Below are positions 46,939 through 55,525 of a DNA stretch of 60,581 nucleotides, piece after piece (position 1 is the stretch's first letter; the number at the start of each line of letters is the position of its first letter). The notes under the pieces were generated by a model. That model worked only from the letters and a program-made list of their open reading frames with translations, made no database searches and was not told the DNA's origin. The DNA is from Clostridiales bacterium mt11 (GTDB taxonomy: Bacteria > Bacillota > Clostridia > Tissierellales > Tepidimicrobiaceae). The position numbers and the translations under genes were made by a program. The stretch spans positions 398,305-458,885 of the forward strand of contig LN874946.1 in NCBI GenBank assembly GCA_001282665.1. Direction: 5' to 3'.

Positions 46939-47366
46939 TTATCTAAAGAACAATATTTGTGGATAAAAAGTTTATATGAATTGACAGTATTAATCCAAAA
47001 ATATAATATAGTCAAAATATAAAATTTTATTGCCTAAAGTCAAAAAAATGGCTTATCTTCGATACTTAGGACGATATGATATTATATTTATAATTTAAGA
47101 GAATGTTGAACTTGATTTTAAAGATAAAATATTTATTATTAAGTTTTCGTAACAATATATAAAATGGTAGATGTGTATTCCAAGCTATTATTAACAATGA
47201 TATTTATATATATTTAAGCAATATACTATATATATTGTATTTTCTCCCAAAAATAGTACAATGGAAAACCGTCATTTTAATTCGTTTATGATAAAATTGT
47301 ATTATAAATATAATTTCAAAATATTAAATGCAAATGATTACTAAGGAAATAAAAAGGCAATATTTA
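46939..47366. other. AT-rich intergenic stretch without a gene
   Basis: About 430 bases have no open frame with a ribosome binding site. It is very AT-rich and contains many TATA-like runs. It may hold promoters or decayed sequence; nothing specific was seen before the SOS-type promoter at 47367. Confidence 0.4.
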
Positions 47367-47414
47367 TTGCATATAGAACAAATGTTTGCTATAATGTATT
47401 TAAACATACGTTCG
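47367..47414 (+). promoter_or_regulatory. Promoter with two LexA-like boxes
   Basis: TTGCAT (47367-47372) and TATAAT (47390-47395) are spaced 17 bases apart. Two sites resembling the Gram-positive LexA box CGAAC-N4-GTTCG overlap it: AGAACAAATGTTTG at 47375-47388 between -35 and -10, and TAAACATACGTTCG at 47401-47414 over the start of transcription. LexA bound there would block the promoter; DNA damage would release it. This is inferred from sequence. Confidence 0.65.
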
Positions 47415-47446
47415 CCACTGATTACATTATAAAGGGGGTCCTGCTA

Positions 47447-47581
47447 GTGGTGGAGGATACAAAGTACATAGAAATATTAGAACAATTTCTTGATAGATAT
47501 AAAGAAGAAAACATTATAGATGTTTATGAAAAAACAGTGTTTAGAATAATGGATTATTTAGAAAAAGCAATTAACTTTTAA
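47447..47581 (+). CDS. 44-residue protein under SOS-type control
   Basis: A GTG start at 47447 (or GTG 47450) with AAAGGGGGT upstream opens a frame of 44 codons ending at TAA 47581. The product is helical and acidic (DTKYIEILEQFLDRYKEENI, end MDYLEKAINF). It is the first gene after the LexA-like promoter and converges on the repressor gene, whose stop lies 2 bases away. It could be an antirepressor or another induction switch. No family is recognised. Confidence 0.6.
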   Translation: MVEDTKYIEILEQFLDRYKEENIIDVYEKTVFRIMDYLEKAINF

Positions 47582-47594
47582 TGTTAGTTGCTTT
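47562..47594. terminator. Bidirectional terminator between small ORF and repressor
   Basis: A 13-bp stem AAAAGCAATTAAC/GTTAGTTGCTTTT with one G-T pair encloses a 7-base loop and has runs of A and T on either side. It contains the 3' ends of both convergent genes. Confidence 0.75.
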
Positions 47595-47958
47595 TGTTTA
47601 TTTCATCTATTTTTAAAGCTTTTACTATTATTTTAGCTATTTCTTCTTTTGATTTATTTCTCAAATTGAATCCTGCTTTTTCTGCCTCTTTTACAACATA
47701 GTCAATGAAACTTTCTGACTTAGGAAATTCTTTATCAGATTTGTAATGGATAATATTATCAGTTTTTCCTAGAAGGTAGTCAAGTGAAACATCGTAGTAT
47801 TCAGCTAGAAGTCTAACAGTGTCTAAATCAGGTTCGCTTATGCCTCTTTCATACCCAGATAAGGTTTTGTTATTGATACCAGTATCTTTATAGACTTGAG
47901 TTTGTGAAACTCCTTTGTTTTCTCGTGAAATTTTTAACCTGTCGCTAATTTTCCTCAT
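47584..47958 (-). CDS. CI-like phage repressor (XRE family)
   Basis: The 124-residue protein has an XRE helix-turn-helix in residues 5-60 (LKISRENKGVSQTQVYKDTG, then GYERGISEPDLDTVRLLAEY) ending in the usual DYLLGKTD, followed by a helical C-terminal part. There is no LexA-like peptidase domain, so it cannot cleave itself during SOS. Start ATG 47958 has AGGAGGTTAATTAA. It is divergent from the Cro-like gene at 48079, defining the genetic switch of prophage B. Confidence 0.85.
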   Translation of the reverse strand: MRKISDRLKISRENKGVSQTQVYKDTGINNKTLSGYERGISEPDLDTVRLLAEYYDVSLDYLLGKTDNIIHYKSDKEFPKSESFIDYVVKEAEKAGFNLRNKSKEEIAKIIVKALKIDEINKSN

Positions 47959-48078
47959 TTAATTAACCTCCTAACTATATAAAATTATATACCATTTCTT
48001 TAAATATAAGATAAATTTCTTAAAAACAATGAAAATACCATTGGGTTCTTAGAAAATAAGAGAATGGAGGTGTAAACA
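47959..48078. promoter_or_regulatory. Divergent switch region with repeats
   Basis: Between repressor and Cro-like gene lie two copies of ATACCATT (47989-47996 and 48035-48042) and related TTTCTTAAA-like elements, probable operators. The minus-strand -10 is TATAAT (ATTATA at 47984-47989). A GGAGG site precedes the Cro-like start. Confidence 0.55.
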
Positions 48079-48309
48079 ATGAAACAATTGCATGAAATGA
48101 TAGCGGAATATAGAAAACCTAAAGGCATTACACAAACTTGTATTTCAGAAGTAACGGGAATAGATAATAAAAGAATTAGTAATATAGAAACAGGGAGAGT
48201 AGAACTAAAAGCCGAAGAATTCATATTAATTTGTCAAAAAGGTTTGGGAGTTAGTCCTTCTTTTTTTACAAGTAGATTCTTAGAAACTAAGAAAGATTAT
48301 TCGGCATAA
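48079..48309 (+). CDS. Cro-like XRE regulator
   Basis: The 76-residue protein is nearly all helix-turn-helix: MIAEYRKPKGITQTCISEVT, then IDNKRISNIETGRVELKAEE and a short tail. It is divergent from the repressor, as Cro-like proteins are. Start follows ATGGAGGTGTAAACA. Confidence 0.8.
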   Translation: MKQLHEMIAEYRKPKGITQTCISEVTGIDNKRISNIETGRVELKAEEFILICQKGLGVSPSFFTSRFLETKKDYSA

Positions 48310-48407
48310 TAATTATCATATATGTACAGTTTCAAAAGAAGTAAATTTTGAAGTTAGAGGAAAAGTACTTTGAAAAAAGAATACAGTGGCTGAATGCTTA
48401 ATCCAGC

Positions 48408-48722
48408 CTATTTAATATACTTTCTCTGTTTTGTAAGTTTTCTTTTAAGATGGAACATTTCTTTTTCAGTTTGGAATTCTTTGTGGGTTAGGAAGTCAAG
48501 ATCATCTGATATTTTATTTAATTTGGTATTTGTAGATACATGATTCGCAGCATTTGATCCTTCTAATTCCTGAAATTGATTTTCAAGCTTATCAAAACGA
48601 AGGAGAATCTCTTGATGATTAGAATCAACTTTAGTTTCAAGGTTATCCATTTGACTTTGCATATCGTTCATTTGAACTTGCATTTGAGTTAATAAATTAA
48701 GTATTTTTTCTTCGTTATTCAT
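48408..48722 (-). CDS. Coiled-coil protein of unknown function
   Basis: The 104-residue protein is a near-continuous coiled coil (MQVQMNDMQSQMDNLETKVD, with heptads of M, L and V). Short proteins of this type are frequent next to HTH genes in clostridial prophages and chromosomes. It is on the minus strand with the second XRE gene, about 30 bases downstream of it, and has TAAGGAGTGTG upstream of its start. Confidence 0.65.
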   Translation of the reverse strand: MNNEEKILNLLTQMQVQMNDMQSQMDNLETKVDSNHQEILLRFDKLENQFQELEGSNAANHVSTNTKLNKISDDLDFLTHKEFQTEKEMFHLKRKLTKQRKYIK

Positions 48723-48751
48723 AATAACACACTCCTTATATATATTATAGA

Positions 48752-49057
48752 CTATTTTAGAGTTTTTAAGAACTCTGTAAGGATAGCAAGCTGTTTAGGA
48801 GTTAAGTTTTTAGCATTATCAAGAAGCTCTTTAAGTTCAGGCGTGATAATGGTATCGCTGGAATTGTCATCAAAAAAATTGGATAATGTCATTCCATATA
48901 CATTTAATATATTAGCTAAGGTTTCAATAGTAGGGGTGTTAGAGCCACTTTCTATGTAACTTAAAGACGATTGAGAGATGTTTGCTTTATGGGTAACCTC
49001 TTTCATTGTAAGGTTTTTGCTTTTTCTAATTAGCTTTAATTTTTCATAGTAGTTCAT
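48752..49057 (-). CDS. XRE-family regulator
   Basis: The 101-residue protein has an HTH at residues 5-60 (LKLIRKSKNLTMKEVTHKAN, ISQSSLSYIESGSNTPTIET) and a C-terminal helix pair ending in LTPKQLAILTEFLKTLK. It is the second XRE gene on the minus strand near the switch and may be a second repressor or part of an older immunity region. Confidence 0.8.
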   Translation of the reverse strand: MNYYEKLKLIRKSKNLTMKEVTHKANISQSSLSYIESGSNTPTIETLANILNVYGMTLSNFFDDNSSDTIITPELKELLDNAKNLTPKQLAILTEFLKTLK

Positions 49058-49203
49058 TAGGTTTCACCTCAATATAATTGGTTCAGTATTCTGATTATAT
49101 CATATTCTTTTACTAGAAAGTATCAAAATAATGATTAATAACATCAAGTAATATCATCATAATGATATTAAGTTTATAAATTTATCAGAAAGGTGTGAGT
49201 AAC

Positions 49204-49407
49204 TTGAAGCTAGGAAAAAAAATTAAATATTGTAGAAAACAATTAAATATGTCTCAAAGAGAATTAGCTGATAAGGCTAAGGTCTGACAATCTTCTTTTC
49301 ATTACATTGAAAATGATATTAATAGTCCAACCATATCAAACTTAGATAAAATAGCCAAAGCATCAGGTGTAACAGTAGCAGAGTTGTTAGATGATAAGGC
49401 AGTGTAA
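49204..49407 (+). pseudogene. XRE-family regulator with in-frame TGA
   Basis: From TTG 49204 the frame gives LKLGKKIKYCRKQLNMSQRE, then LADKAKV, a TGA, then QSSFHYIENDINSPTISNLD and GVTVAELLDDKAV. The stop replaces a residue of the HTH recognition helix, normally Ser. One base change would restore the gene. It is divergent from the previous XRE gene. Confidence 0.75.
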
Positions 49408-49560
49408 GTGGTGGACAGGCCAAAGAACAAGCAAATGTAAAATCAATTATTCAACAAATAGGAAAGAAGATGAATAGTCAATACCTTAAATCTTTTATTC
49501 CTGGAAATCCCTTTAGAGATTAAAACCTATAAGAGATTAATAGGCAAGAAAGGAGATAAA
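49408..49560 (+). other. Decayed coding remnant
   Basis: A frame after the HTH pseudogene reads SGGQAKEQANVKSIIQQIGK and then KMNSQYLKSFIPGNPFRD without a start codon. It looks like the end of a small phage gene. Nothing else is visible. Confidence 0.3.
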
Positions 49561-49633
49561 AATTTAGTAGTTATGAAAATATGCGAATAGTACAAACCAG
49601 GAATTTAATAAAAATATAAAAAGGGGTGAGTCC

Positions 49634-49864
49634 ATGAAGAAATGGAGACATGCAGCAACATATGAATATGCAGCAACATATAAAGGAGGTAAATTTGGGA
49701 ATACCACAGTTAATGTTGTAGCACCACCACCTAAATCAGAAGAAGAGATAAAGAGGATACTTGAAGAATATCACCAGGCGGGATGGGACATTTGGGATTC
49801 ACTTTCAATTGAAGAACAAATTCAGATTAACAAAGAAGCTACTGCCGAATCAGGCAAAGGATAA
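49634..49864 (+). CDS. Small early phage protein
   Basis: The 76-residue protein has a good ribosome binding site (AAAAAGGGGTGAGTCC) and two short duplicated segments in its N-terminus (AATYEYAATYKGG). No family recognised. It begins the early gene run of prophage B. Confidence 0.5.
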   Translation: MKKWRHAATYEYAATYKGGKFGNTTVNVVAPPPKSEEEIKRILEEYHQAGWDIWDSLSIEEQIQINKEATAESGKG

Positions 49865-49932
49865 AGGACGAGGTTGTCCTTAGGTAATGAAGGAGGACAT
49901 GCACTTTAAAAAGAAAGGAGGAAAAGGAAGAG

Positions 49933-50049
49933 ATGAAACAGATTAGATTGGTAGCCTTTACTTGTAAAGCTAGAGATTTATCTTCTAAATTGCAGGAAGA
50001 ATTGAAGAAGTTAGAAAGGAAATTAAAACAATCTAAAAAGTTAGCTTAG
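49933..50049 (+). CDS. Small Lys-rich early protein, 38 residues
   Basis: From ATG 49933, behind GGAGGAAAAGGAAGAG, the frame encodes a helical, strongly basic peptide (QEELKKLERKLKQSKKLA at the end). It may be a regulator or a fragment. Function unknown. Confidence 0.4.
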   Translation: MKQIRLVAFTCKARDLSSKLQEELKKLERKLKQSKKLA

Positions 50050-50092
50050 TTCTTCACTAATTAAATAATATCATGAAAAGAGGCGAATTAGA

Positions 50093-50626
50093 ATGAACTC
50101 AAACTATCTAATTGACTATCAAACACCATGTGAGAGTAAAGGATTAACTAGAAATGATGTAGTTTTACTACTATCAACAAAAGGAATAGAAATTAGCATA
50201 GAAAGTCTAGGTTGCTATGAAAGGGGAATAAGAGAACCTTCACCAGACATGGTAATAGAATTAGCTGATATATACAAAGAACTCTTTCTAACTCAGAAGT
50301 ATTGTAAATTCAACTGTGCTATAGGACAAGCTTATAGCTACGAAATATTAGATAGTATAGACCTAAAAGCTTTAAAGTTACTAGAAGAACATAGAGAGTC
50401 ATATGAGGTATTAGCAGAAACAATAATATTAATTGTAAATAAAGAAACTAAAGAAGATTTTACGGCAGATGAATTAGAAAAGCTTAAGAAAAATGTACAT
50501 GAGTTGCTTGATACAGAACATACTATAGAAATTTTTAAGATAGCATTAAATAAGTTTATAGACATGAAAGAAATGATAGCAGAACATAATCAGAAATGCA
50601 GGCAAAGAGGATATGCAAGGGGGTGA
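50093..50626 (+). CDS. HTH-domain early phage protein
   Basis: The 177-residue protein has an XRE-like N-terminal HTH (GLTRNDVVLLLSTKG, then YERGIREPSPDMVIELADIY) and a helical C-terminal part of about 100 residues. It follows AGAGGCGAATTAGA. It is probably an early regulator; partners unknown. Confidence 0.6.
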   Translation: MNSNYLIDYQTPCESKGLTRNDVVLLLSTKGIEISIESLGCYERGIREPSPDMVIELADIYKELFLTQKYCKFNCAIGQAYSYEILDSIDLKALKLLEEHRESYEVLAETIILIVNKETKEDFTADELEKLKKNVHELLDTEHTIEIFKIALNKFIDMKEMIAEHNQKCRQRGYARG

Positions 50627-50631
50627 AATAA

Positions 50632-50925
50632 GTGCAAGCTGATACGGTTTTTGATCTTCGATATAACATAGCAGATTTGTATATAGCAATTTTAAAGGAA
50701 GGTATAGCAACACCAGAACAAACTTTTGTAGTTGTCTCCAATACATCAGTTATAAAAGCTACTACATGTGAAGATGTGAAAGACATGATAGGAATGAGAA
50801 ATCAAGGATTAACTTATAAAGAAATAGCTGAAATATATGGTTCAACAGATTCAAATATATATCACAGAATTAAATATAAAGAAAAAAAGACCTTTCAGCC
50901 ACCAACTGAAAAGGTCAACAGTTAA
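50632..50925 (+). CDS. Early phage protein with C-terminal HTH
   Basis: The 97-residue protein begins at GTG 50632. The second half has IGMRNQGLTYKEIAEIYGST, a helix-turn-helix of the sigma-70 region 4 type, so it may bind DNA. The 3' end contains the minus-strand terminator-like hairpin at 50884. Confidence 0.5.
   Translation: MQADTVFDLRYNIADLYIAILKEGIATPEQTFVVVSNTSVIKATTCEDVKDMIGMRNQGLTYKEIAEIYGSTDSNIYHRIKYKEKKTFQPPTEKVNS
50884..50919 (-). terminator. Minus-strand terminator-like hairpin inside a CDS
   Basis: Read on the minus strand, GACCTTTTCAG pairs with CTGAAAGGTC over 11 bases with one bulge, then a run of seven T follows. It lies in the end of the gene at 50632 and no minus-strand gene is close by, so its purpose is unclear. 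Confidence 0.45.
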
Positions 50926-50968
50926 AAAAACCATTAACTTATTATACCATATCGGAAGGAGAATTGAA

Positions 50969-51316
50969 ATGGGTAGACATAGTAGTTTTAGACTTAGATG
51001 GAGTAGATACTATCAGTTTTTAATAGAAAGGCAAATATTCTATTTAAAACTTAAAGCATATAGGAACAAGAGCCAAGGAATGAAAGAGTGGGAAATGATT
51101 ACAGAACAAACATATAGAGACGCAATGAAGAAAAAATATCAGGATAATGTAGTAGCGGTGGAGGAAGAGATAGCACTTATGGATTCATGGCCATTAGCAT
51201 TAATATTTAGTGAAGTATATGGCTTAGATGAAGATGACACAATAAGGGCAGTTGCAGAAGGTCAAGAGTCAGTTAGAGAGTTAAGAAAACATGTAAAGAT
51301 TCCAGTAAAGCGTTAA
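50969..51316 (+). CDS. Early phage protein of unknown function
   Basis: An open frame runs back to 50837, but CGGAAGGAGAATTGAA precedes ATG 50969, giving 115 residues. The N-terminal 45 residues are basic (HSSFRLRWSRYYQFLIERQ), the rest is acidic and helical. No family recognised. Confidence 0.5.
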   Translation: MGRHSSFRLRWSRYYQFLIERQIFYLKLKAYRNKSQGMKEWEMITEQTYRDAMKKKYQDNVVAVEEEIALMDSWPLALIFSEVYGLDEDDTIRAVAEGQESVRELRKHVKIPVKR

Positions 51317-51411
51317 CCAAAGCAGAGGCAAACGAAATAATAAATATGCTACAGGCTATGGAGAAATAGGAGAATGATGAAAATGATACATTTTAGACTG
51401 GGGCTTTTCAG

Positions 51412-52191
51412 ATGGATAGAGGAATTTTTCAAAATAGTATTTGGAATAACGTAGCAGAATAGAGAGTATTTTTCTACATTGTTGGGAACGCAGTTTGGAA
51501 AGAAGAAGGAACATATGTAGGAAATATTCACATTAAAAGAGGACAGTATTTAAGGTCTTATAGAAATCTAAGAGAAGATCTAATGTATATGGAAAATAAT
51601 GCAGTTAAATATTACTCAGTTTCATATATAAAAAAGGTTACAGATAAATTAGTTAGTGATGGAAGACTAGAAAAAGAGGAAACAAAGCTGGGAACACTAT
51701 TTACAATCGTTAACTACAGTCATTATCAAGGGTTCAATAGATTTGAACAGGTAGACCAAGAACAGAATGAGAACGGACTGAGAACAGCGAAAGAACAGGG
51801 TACTGAGAACGAAGAAAGAACAGGCGAAAGTCAGGGGGCTATGAACAATAAGAAGAATAAGAATAAAGAAATATATATAGATATAGTCGAGTATCTGAAC
51901 CAACAAACAAATAAAAATTTCAAACACACGACTAAGTCAACTGAATCTAAGATAAACGCTAGATTAGAAGAGGAGTTCACTTTAGATGACTTTAAAAAGG
52001 TTATTGATATAAAAACGAGTGAATGGCTCAACGACGCTAATATGCAAAAGTATCTTAGACCAGAGACTTTGTTTGGGACAAAGTTTGAAAGCTACTTAAA
52101 TGAAAATACGGAGCTGATACACAGGCAGAACCAAATAATCGGAGAAGGAGTGATAGAAGGCTATGATTTCAAAAGACGATCTAAAAATTGA
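51412..52191 (+). pseudogene. Phage replication initiation protein (DnaD-like), amber mutation
   Basis: From ATG 51412 the frame reads MDRGIFQNSIWNNVAE, then TAG at 51460-51462 where related proteins have Trp or Phe, then RVFFYIVGNAVWKEEGTYVG and YLRSYRNLREDL. It continues to 52191 with a DnaD-like C-terminal block (LEEEFTLDDFKKVIDIKTSE). A single base change makes it intact. Intact homologues recruit the helicase to the phage origin. The dnaB gene follows and overlaps it. Confidence 0.75.
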
Positions 52192-53478
52192 GTGTCAAAT
52201 AATTGGTTCGTTTTTAATAGAAAGAGCTACACATGATTTTATATCACATTTAAAGGAAGATGACTTTATAGATGGCACAATCAGAGAATATTCAAGGCAA
52301 TAATAAAAATGAATACCGAACATAAAGAAATAAATATATTCACAGTGCATGAAATATCAAAAGTTCCAATATCACATTTAGCTGATATAACAAATTTGAT
52401 AGCTAGTACATCTACCATAGAATCTAATATAAAAATATTAAAAGATAAATCTAACAGAAGAAAATTAATTCAAAAAGCTAACAAAATAGCTGAGATGGCA
52501 AAGGATAAAAATATAGACATTGAAACTATAAAAAACAATGCTGCAAAGGAAATTGATGAAATAGAAAACATCACAGATGATGGAGTAGTCACTTTGAAGG
52601 AAGCTATGTTAGAGACTGTAGGAGTCCTAGATAAAAGATATGCAAATAAAAATGACAGGAGCTACTATACGGGATTATCAAAATTAGATAATTCAACAGC
52701 TGGGTTACATCCGGAAGAATTAACAACCATAGGAGCAAGACCAGGAGTAGGTAAAACGATAATAGGAATGCAAATAGCTCTTAACATAGCAGCAAAAAAT
52801 AAAAAAGTAATGTACACATCATTAGAGATGAGCGTTACCCAGCTATGTGAAAGAATAATATCAGCTAGAGCAAGTGTAAATGGACTAAGGCTAAGACTAG
52901 GCGACATTAAAAATGACGAAGAATGGAAAAGAATCTATAGGGTAGCAAGCCATTTCGCCATGGATAATTTCTTTATAGATAAAACTAGTAGAAATCCACA
53001 GCACATAAGAGCAAAGTTAAGGAAACATAAGCCGGATTTAATTATTATTGATTACCTACAATTACTGCAATCAACCAATAAAGAACAATCTAGAGAAAGA
53101 GAAGTAGCTACTATAACGAGAGACCTAAAACTTATGAGTTTAGAATTCAAGATACCAATTATAATATTATCTCAGCTTAATAGAAATGCAGAAGGAAATA
53201 GACCAACTATGGCAGATTTAAGAGAGTCAGGAGCAATTGAACAGGATTCCGATAATATATTCTTTTTACATGAACCTACAGGGAAGGAAGTGGACAAGCT
53301 AATAGAGCAGGGAATATATACACAACAGTTCATAAATCAATTAGAAAAAGAAGATAAAGCATTAAGTCAGTTGATTATAGAAAAGCAGAGAAATGGTCCT
53401 GTAGGGACATTAGAAATAGTAAAGGTGCCAAGGCTAATGAAATTTGTTGAGATAGAAAGGAGTAACAGAAATGACTAA
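52163..53478 (+). pseudogene. dnaB: Replicative DNA helicase DnaB-like, frameshifted
   Basis: The RecA-like core is complete: Walker A GARPGVGKT, the Walker B-like LIIIDYLQLL, and LSQLNRNAEGNRPTMADL. The N-terminal domain starts at ATG 52163 (MISKDDLKIECQIIGSFLIE) and reads into DDFIDGT, then loses the frame near 52280. The continuation NQRIFKAIIKMN is in another frame and leads to the long open frame starting at ATG 52309. So full-length DnaB is probably not made, although a 389-residue product from 52309 could be. Confidence 0.8.
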
Positions 53479-53542
53479 GAATCCAATGGAGATTTTATAT
53501 AGACACTTTGGGGAAAATCAGAGGAAGGTTAAGACATGCTAA
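53471..53542 (+). CDS. Tiny ORF, 23 residues
   Basis: ATG 53471 follows GAAAGGAGTAACAGA, a good ribosome binding site, and the frame ends at 53542. The peptide MTKNPMEILYRHFGENQRKV is typical of the start of a longer phage protein, so this may be a remnant. Confidence 0.35.
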   Translation: MTKNPMEILYRHFGENQRKVKTC

Positions 53543-53640
53543 GCGTATCTAACATATTTTATGAAATGGGACATAAGGAAGAAAAAAGTAAAGATTGTAA
53601 AGATGAAGAAATTAAAAAACTGTTTAAGGAAGTTAATTAA
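53536..53640 (+). CDS. Small charged protein, 34 residues
   Basis: ATG 53536 follows GAGGAAGGTTAAGAC and overlaps the previous stop. The product is acidic and lysine-rich (GHKEEKSKDCKDEEIKKLFK). Overlapping spacing with both neighbours supports translation. Function unknown. Confidence 0.35.
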   Translation: MLSVSNIFYEMGHKEEKSKDCKDEEIKKLFKEVN

Positions 53641-53641
53641 A

Positions 53642-53788
53642 ATGAAGCTTTGTCATAAATGTAATAGCCGAATGGTAGAAGTTAAGTTAATAGATTTAGA
53701 AGGCAAGACATATAAGGCCTTAGTATGTACTTATTGTGGACATACCTATAGCAGAGATAAAGCTTTCAATATGGGTAACTTTTTATGA
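53642..53788 (+). CDS. Zinc-ribbon protein, 48 residues
   Basis: Two CxxC pairs, CHKCNSRM and CTYCGHTY, about 30 residues apart form a zinc ribbon. The start at 53642 has AAGGAAGTTAATTAA upstream; the open frame runs back to 53561 without a better site. Typical of small phage zinc-finger proteins. The 3' end overlaps the acetyltransferase remnant. Confidence 0.55.
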   Translation: MKLCHKCNSRMVEVKLIDLEGKTYKALVCTYCGHTYSRDKAFNMGNFL

Positions 53789-54023
53789 TATAAAAGATTA
53801 TGGTTTATCAATCGCAGAAATTAATGAAATAGCAGTTACAAAGCAGTTTAGAAAATCTGGAATTGGTACATATGCTATAGAATATTCAGAGAAAACTGCT
53901 AAAATAAGAGGTGCAAATATTTTTCGTTCAGGTACAGGCTATGGAAATATCCCATCGAAAGAAATTCATGAACACTGTGGATTTAAGCCATATAGGATTG
54001 AATATGAAAAGATATTAGATTGA
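53770..54023 (+). pseudogene. GNAT acetyltransferase, 3' part only
   Basis: The fragment gives EINEIAVTKQFRKSGIGTYA, the acetyl-CoA binding loop of GNAT enzymes, followed by AKIRGANIFRSGTGYGN and HCGFKPYRIEYEKIL. The N-terminal half is missing, replaced by the end of the zinc-ribbon gene. It is probably cargo left by a deletion. Confidence 0.6.
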
Positions 54024-54085
54024 TTAAATTATCTCATAATATCTATATTAAACATCATGTTTGTTAAAACTAAGAATTCTATTGA

Positions 54086-54126
54086 GATACCGTATTATTC
54101 AGAAGTGAGTTTTACGGTATTTTTAT
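54086..54126 (+). terminator. Terminator after the GNAT remnant
   Basis: An 8-bp stem ATACCGTA/TACGGTAT with a loop of about 18 bases is followed by a T run. Confidence 0.6.
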
Positions 54127-54154
54127 ATTGTAATGAAATTTAGGAGGAATAGCT

Positions 54155-54346
54155 ATGGAGATACAAAAGCAGTATAATCAATCAAAGAAACAAAATTTAA
54201 AAAGTGAGATGATAGGTCACATAGACGATATATTAGATGTAGCAGAGGGTATAAAAAGCCTTGATTTCTTCACTATAGAAATTAAGGTTCACAATGGGGA
54301 ATTAAATGCTAATTGCACTTTAAAGAATAAGAAGAAGGTGTACTAG
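54155..54346 (+). CDS. Small early protein of unknown function
   Basis: The 63-residue protein follows TTAGGAGGAATAGCT. It has a helical N-terminus and a strand-rich end (LDFFTIEIKVHNGELNANCT). The stop overlaps the next start (TAGTG), so translation is coupled. Confidence 0.5.
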   Translation: MEIQKQYNQSKKQNLKSEMIGHIDDILDVAEGIKSLDFFTIEIKVHNGELNANCTLKNKKKVY

Positions 54347-55029
54347 TGGAAGATAACATAATTTTAAGGATAAAAAAGCTATTAGCATTAAGTGAAAATT
54401 CAAACGAATATGAAGCAAAGGTATCTATGTTAAAAGCTCAAGAATTGTTAGTAAAGCATAAGCTTTCTTTAAAAGAGATAGAAGATCATAAGGATATAAA
54501 TGTGATAGAAGGTACGACAAATGTAACGTTTAGGCAAGGAAAATGGAAAGCAAGGTTAGCAAATTTAATTGCTGAAAACTTTGGATGTTATCACTTCTAT
54601 AGGACAAACAAAACTCATACAATTATTTTTATGGGCAAGGATGAAGATGTAACAGTTTGTAAAATTGTACTAGAATACGCAGTAGATAGTGTAAATTCTG
54701 TAGTAAAAAGATTTAGATACCAATATGGTAAAGAGGGATACTCAACTAAAGGCTTAGAAAATGATTATGCTTCGGGTTTTATAGAGGGATTAGAATACGC
54801 TTTTGAAAAACAAAAAGAAGAAAATCAGGAATGGGGATTGGTATTAGTAAAAGATAAAGAAGTAGTAGAAGCTTACGAGAAAAAAGAATTTGCACGTTCC
54901 ATTAATATAAATACTAAATTTCAAGGATTTAATCAAGCTTACTTTAAAGGGATAGAAGATGGAGAAAATTTTAGTATATCAGATAGAATAGCAAAAGAAA
55001 AAGAGGAAACGTTGCAAATAGAAAACTAA
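54346..55029 (+). CDS. DUF2786 domain protein
   Basis: The N-terminal 45 residues match DUF2786 (ILRIKKLLALSENSNEYEAK, then AQELLVKHKLSLKEIE). The rest (residues about 60-227) has the block FGCYHFYRTNKTHTIIFMGK, usual in phage and plasmid members. Its role is unknown; it lies in the early region. Start GTG 54346 overlaps the previous stop. Confidence 0.75.
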   Translation: MEDNIILRIKKLLALSENSNEYEAKVSMLKAQELLVKHKLSLKEIEDHKDINVIEGTTNVTFRQGKWKARLANLIAENFGCYHFYRTNKTHTIIFMGKDEDVTVCKIVLEYAVDSVNSVVKRFRYQYGKEGYSTKGLENDYASGFIEGLEYAFEKQKEENQEWGLVLVKDKEVVEAYEKKEFARSININTKFQGFNQAYFKGIEDGENFSISDRIAKEKEETLQIEN

Positions 55030-55194
55030 ATAAGTCTTACTGTACCTAGACAGCGGACACCAAGATTACTTAATTGTAGTTGAAGTGTCTTTTTTATTAC
55101 TTGTTAAACGTTGAATAAAGTATTTTGCAGTTTTATTACAATTTTATCAAGTGAAGAAGTTACATAATATAAAGTTTACCATTAGGAGGATAAT

Positions 55195-55476
55195 ATGCAG
55201 ATACTTATAACAGAAATAGAAAGATTAAGGAAAGATTTAAATAATACAGTAGAAAAGCTTCAAAAGGCGGGATATGAGAAAGCAAATACAGAGTATACTT
55301 ACAGGATAGCATTAGTAAAAGAACTCTTAAAATTAAGAGATGGAGTGCTACCAGCTACACTTACCAATGATGTAGCTAGAGAAAATGAAGAAATAGCAAA
55401 ATTTAAATTTAATAGAGATGTAGCAGAAACTATGTATCAATCTACACTAGAAAAATTAAGAGCAGTAAAAATATAG
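55195..55476 (+). CDS. Coiled-coil phage protein
   Basis: The 93-residue protein has a long helix (LITEIERLRKDLNNTVEKLQ) and a conserved-looking middle TYRIALVKELLKLRDGVLPA found in many clostridial phages just before the late regulator. Start follows TTAGGAGGATAAT. Function unknown. Confidence 0.55.
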   Translation: MQILITEIERLRKDLNNTVEKLQKAGYEKANTEYTYRIALVKELLKLRDGVLPATLTNDVARENEEIAKFKFNRDVAETMYQSTLEKLRAVKI

Positions 55477-55525
55477 TTAGGAATAGTTGAAAGGCAGATA
55501 GAAGAGACTAGGAGGGGCGAGCATT

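Noticed and set aside
51412..51462. TAG recoded as tryptophan (also in the IS3 orfB)
   Set aside because: Many intact genes here, such as the serine recombinase and several head genes, end with TAG, and the affected genes also have frameshifts, so simple decay is more likely than suppression.
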